Below, one piece after another: positions 16,474 to 18,196 of a stretch of 18,196 nucleotides of DNA (position 1 is the first letter of the stretch; each line of letters opens with the position of its first letter). The notes under the pieces are model-generated. The model did not search any database. It saw nothing but the letters and a program-made list of their open reading frames with translations, and was not told the DNA's origin. Source of the stretch: Candidatus Flexifilum affinis (lineage in GTDB: Bacteria > Chloroflexota > Anaerolineae > Aggregatilineales > Phototrophicaceae); assembly GCA_016713325.1 (NCBI GenBank), contig JADJPJ010000080.1, positions 1 to 18,196 on the forward strand, read 5' to 3'. A program made the position numbers and the translations under genes.

Positions 16474-17099
16474 TCAGAGTTCTTCGATGCAGCCGTTATC
16501 TAGGACGAAAATCGTCTTGCCCAGAGGACGGATCCCGTCTGCCTGGTGCGAGACAATGATCTTTGCCCAGTCCTGGCGTTTTTCGAATAGCTCTGCTGGC
16601 ATTTGCTTGGCGTAGAAGCGGGGCGTCACCGACGGCGATTATTTCATCGATCAGGTAACAATCAGCTCGATGACCATCGAGATAGCAAAAGCCAGACGCG
16701 CACGCATTCCGCTGGAGTAGGTCTTGACCGGCTCGGCGCGAGATACTTCCCGAGTTCTGAAAAATCCTGCACATACTCAATCTTGTCGTCGGCAGTGGTT
16801 CCATAGACCCGGCAAATGAAGCCCAGAATTGTCGAGCGCAGTCGGAAAGCTGGTGGAAGGCTCCGCCAAAAGCCAACGGCCAGGAAACGCCCTTACCTCG
16901 CGTGATGCACCACTTGAAGCTTGCTCGGCACCGCTTATGAAGCCGGATCAGCGTAGATTTTCCGGATCCATTACGGCCAAGAATTCCGATCTTCTCCACA
17001 GTTTTCGCACAGATTGATGCCATCGAGTACCGTGCTGGAACCGTGGCGGGTGTGATACGTTTTTACGACGTGGTTGAGCCGCGTGATCCATTCAGGCAT
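16474..17099 (-). pseudogene. kpsT: KpsT/Wzt-type polysaccharide ABC transporter ATPase, frameshifted
   Basis: ATP-binding subunit of an ABC exporter that drives capsule or O-antigen export through the inner membrane. Joining frames gives a full-length small KpsT-like protein of about 210 residues without a Wzt-type C-terminal carbohydrate-binding extension. Motifs in order: ITRLNHVVKTYHTRHG and VLDGINL, Walker A GILGRNGSGKST, SWPLAFGGAF, FICRVYGTTADDKIEYVQDF, signature TYSSGMRARLAFAISM, Walker B CYLIDEIIAVGD, H-loop IIVSHQAD, and FVLDNGCIEEL then TGA at 16474-16476. At least six indels separate these blocks (for example an extra C in GACGCCCCGC), so no functional protein can be made from the sequence as given. 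The start at 17099 is the open ATG. A better original start overlapped the kpsM stop (see the 17088 region). Confidence 0.8.
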
Positions 17100-17843
17100 T
17101 ACCTGGCGCGAGACCACCCGCTCCTGTGTCAGACCGAGCGAGGTCAGCACCAGGCAAAACGTCGCCATGCTTAAAGGGAGATCGTATCGCGCATGGACCA
17201 TGGAGCCCCGCAGTAGCCTTCGCGCAGCAGTTCCACGCCATGCACCATCCGGGGCGGAATGAGAACCACGTCTTGCGCGATGGGAGGCAGCCACTCCACC
17301 ATAAAAACGGCGCCAGACACCCTTGGGAACGCAAGGTAGGAGATAGGGTGCCAGATTTTTCAACAATCTCGGTTCGCGCGCTCAAAGGTGCCGACGAGCA
17401 GTGCCAAACTGCGCCGAACCAGGACAGCATGAACCAGGCGAGCATGATCTTGAAAATGTCTTCCAGTGGCTTCATCCATCCGACAGCGTTGAAGACCAGC
17501 AGGAGAGTAAAAAACGAGGTGGTGGTGCCCGCTATCTCGGGCAGGACCGTGAAGCGAAGATATCAATGATTTTGACGTGCCGGTGATACATCAGCGCCAG
17601 ATTGGGCTCGATCATTGCTGCAGCGGGTGGGCATATTGCGCCAAGCAGGACCGACGAATAGCGTGACCGCAAACGCAACGATCGGCAGATTGGGATCCGT
17701 GCGTGGCTTGGGCAAACGTCCTGATGCGGTGATACCGAGGGTAGAACATCATGGGCTCGAGAAACCCAATACAGGAAGCCGATGTTGTGGCGACCATAGC
17801 GCGTCAGGACCTCGCGCATCAGCAGTGCGCCGATTACGCGCAT
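17088..17843 (-). pseudogene. kpsM: KpsM-type polysaccharide ABC transporter permease, frameshifted
   Basis: Inner-membrane permease (ABC-2 family) partner of the KpsT-like ATPase. The minus strand starts with RVIGALLMREVLTRYGRHNI followed by GFL, preceded in frame by RSLAIQM, which is typical of this family; the true start may therefore lie up to about 40 nt upstream. Later blocks in other frames: FLEPMM, FAQATHG, LPIVAFAVT, YSSVLL, IEPNLALMYHRHVKIIDIFA, FFTLLLVFNAVGW, FKIMLAWFMLSWFGA, VATFCLVLT and VVSRQVMPE. Hydrophobic stretches are consistent with six membrane segments. At least five frame changes are needed. It lies between kpsE and kpsT, the normal order for ABC-dependent capsule systems. 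Confidence 0.75.
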
Positions 17844-17888
17844 CTGGATCGCCAGCGAACGGTGCGGGTGGAGTGCCGGCAGCCCTGG

Positions 17889-18196
17889 TCAATCCTGATG
17901 CTCCCTGACGCCGGCGATAAACATCTTTGAAATACCCCGGACTATCAGGCCGAGTAGCATGGTGGCAACAATGCTGCGCAGCCGTCGTGGTTCCAGTGCC
18001 ATATCCGGTTTTCTGCGGCTGAACGATGCGCTCGAGGTCCGGCTGCTTGCGCTGCGCTACCGTTGCGCGCCTGCTCGAAGTGAGGCCAGGGCGCTCCGAG
18101 CTGCTTGTCGGCAGATTCACGCTCAGGGGCGAGGCGCTGGTATTCAGCCGCCTTGTTGGCCAACGAGCGATCGCCGCCTGCAACGCGCGTGGTTTC
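17889..18196 (-). pseudogene. kpsE: KpsE-like capsule export protein, C-terminal fragment
   Basis: 3' end of a gene running off the window. It encodes the C-terminus of an inner-membrane polysaccharide co-polymerase of the KpsE/BexC/CtrB type, which links the ABC transporter to the outer-membrane exporter. Joined frames give a coiled-coil end (EYQRLAPERESADKQLGA, SLEQARN, AQRKQPDLERIVQP), a proline-containing turn (KPDMALEPRRLR) and the last membrane helix SIVATMLLGLIVRGI, then a short tail ending at TGA (17889-17891). Local frame changes: a missing base near 18090 restored by an extra base a few codons later, one extra base near AACGGTAGCG, and an extra A in CAGAAAACC. The KpsM frame begins within about 50 nt of this stop. 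Family call is from the helix plus context. Confidence 0.65.

Overview
The window is a glycan (capsule or O-antigen type) biosynthesis and export locus from a Pseudomonadota-like bacterium. Every gene I can recognise lies on the minus strand, so transcription runs from high to low coordinates. The host group is an inference from three things: an ABC-transporter-dependent capsule export set of KpsE/KpsM/KpsT type, a linker motif (ENELLLLQL-QVQEELE) that I associate with proteobacterial glycan proteins, and moderate-to-high GC in the genes. I cannot name a genus.

Layout in transcription order. (1) 18196-16474: the 3' end of a KpsE-like gene, then a KpsM-like permease and a KpsT-like ATPase. All are split by many indels although their family motifs survive. 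(2) 16431-14920: a family 4 glycosyltransferase, broken. (3) 14888-12618: a sulfotransferase-like + coiled-coil + beta-sandwich protein, broken by about five frameshifts. (4) 12608-10571: an FkbM-like domain followed by a long coiled coil built of 77-residue repeats, broken by one inserted base. (5) 10574-5386: an intact core of four genes: a sulfotransferase, a large GT2 with N-terminal DUF4214-like repeats, a GT4, and a GDP-mannose 4,6-dehydratase. (6) 5389 to about 640: relics of two tandem paralogues (about 2.1 kb period) whose reconstructed product is beta-sandwich + kinase-like + SAM methyltransferase, then a lone beta-sandwich relic. (7) 1-640: one short unidentified coding-like fragment, otherwise nothing recognised.

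Reading as one pathway (inference): Gmd makes GDP-4-keto-6-deoxymannose as a precursor; the GT2 and GT4 enzymes build the chain; sulfotransferase and methyltransferase/kinase-like proteins decorate or cap it; Kps proteins export it. Two neighbouring proteins join a transferase-like domain to a long heptad-repeat coiled coil. This recalls WbdD of E. coli O9a, a methyltransferase-kinase whose coiled coil measures O-antigen chain length. The relics add a kinase-like + methyltransferase fusion. The most interesting hypothesis here is therefore a family of capping enzymes with coiled-coil rulers, part of it now decayed.

The damage is unusual. It is mostly single-base indels that leave catalytic motifs readable, it is absent from the central 5.2 kb, and it becomes denser on both sides. 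Either the locus is being inactivated from its flanks, or the consensus sequence is poor there. The sequence alone cannot decide.
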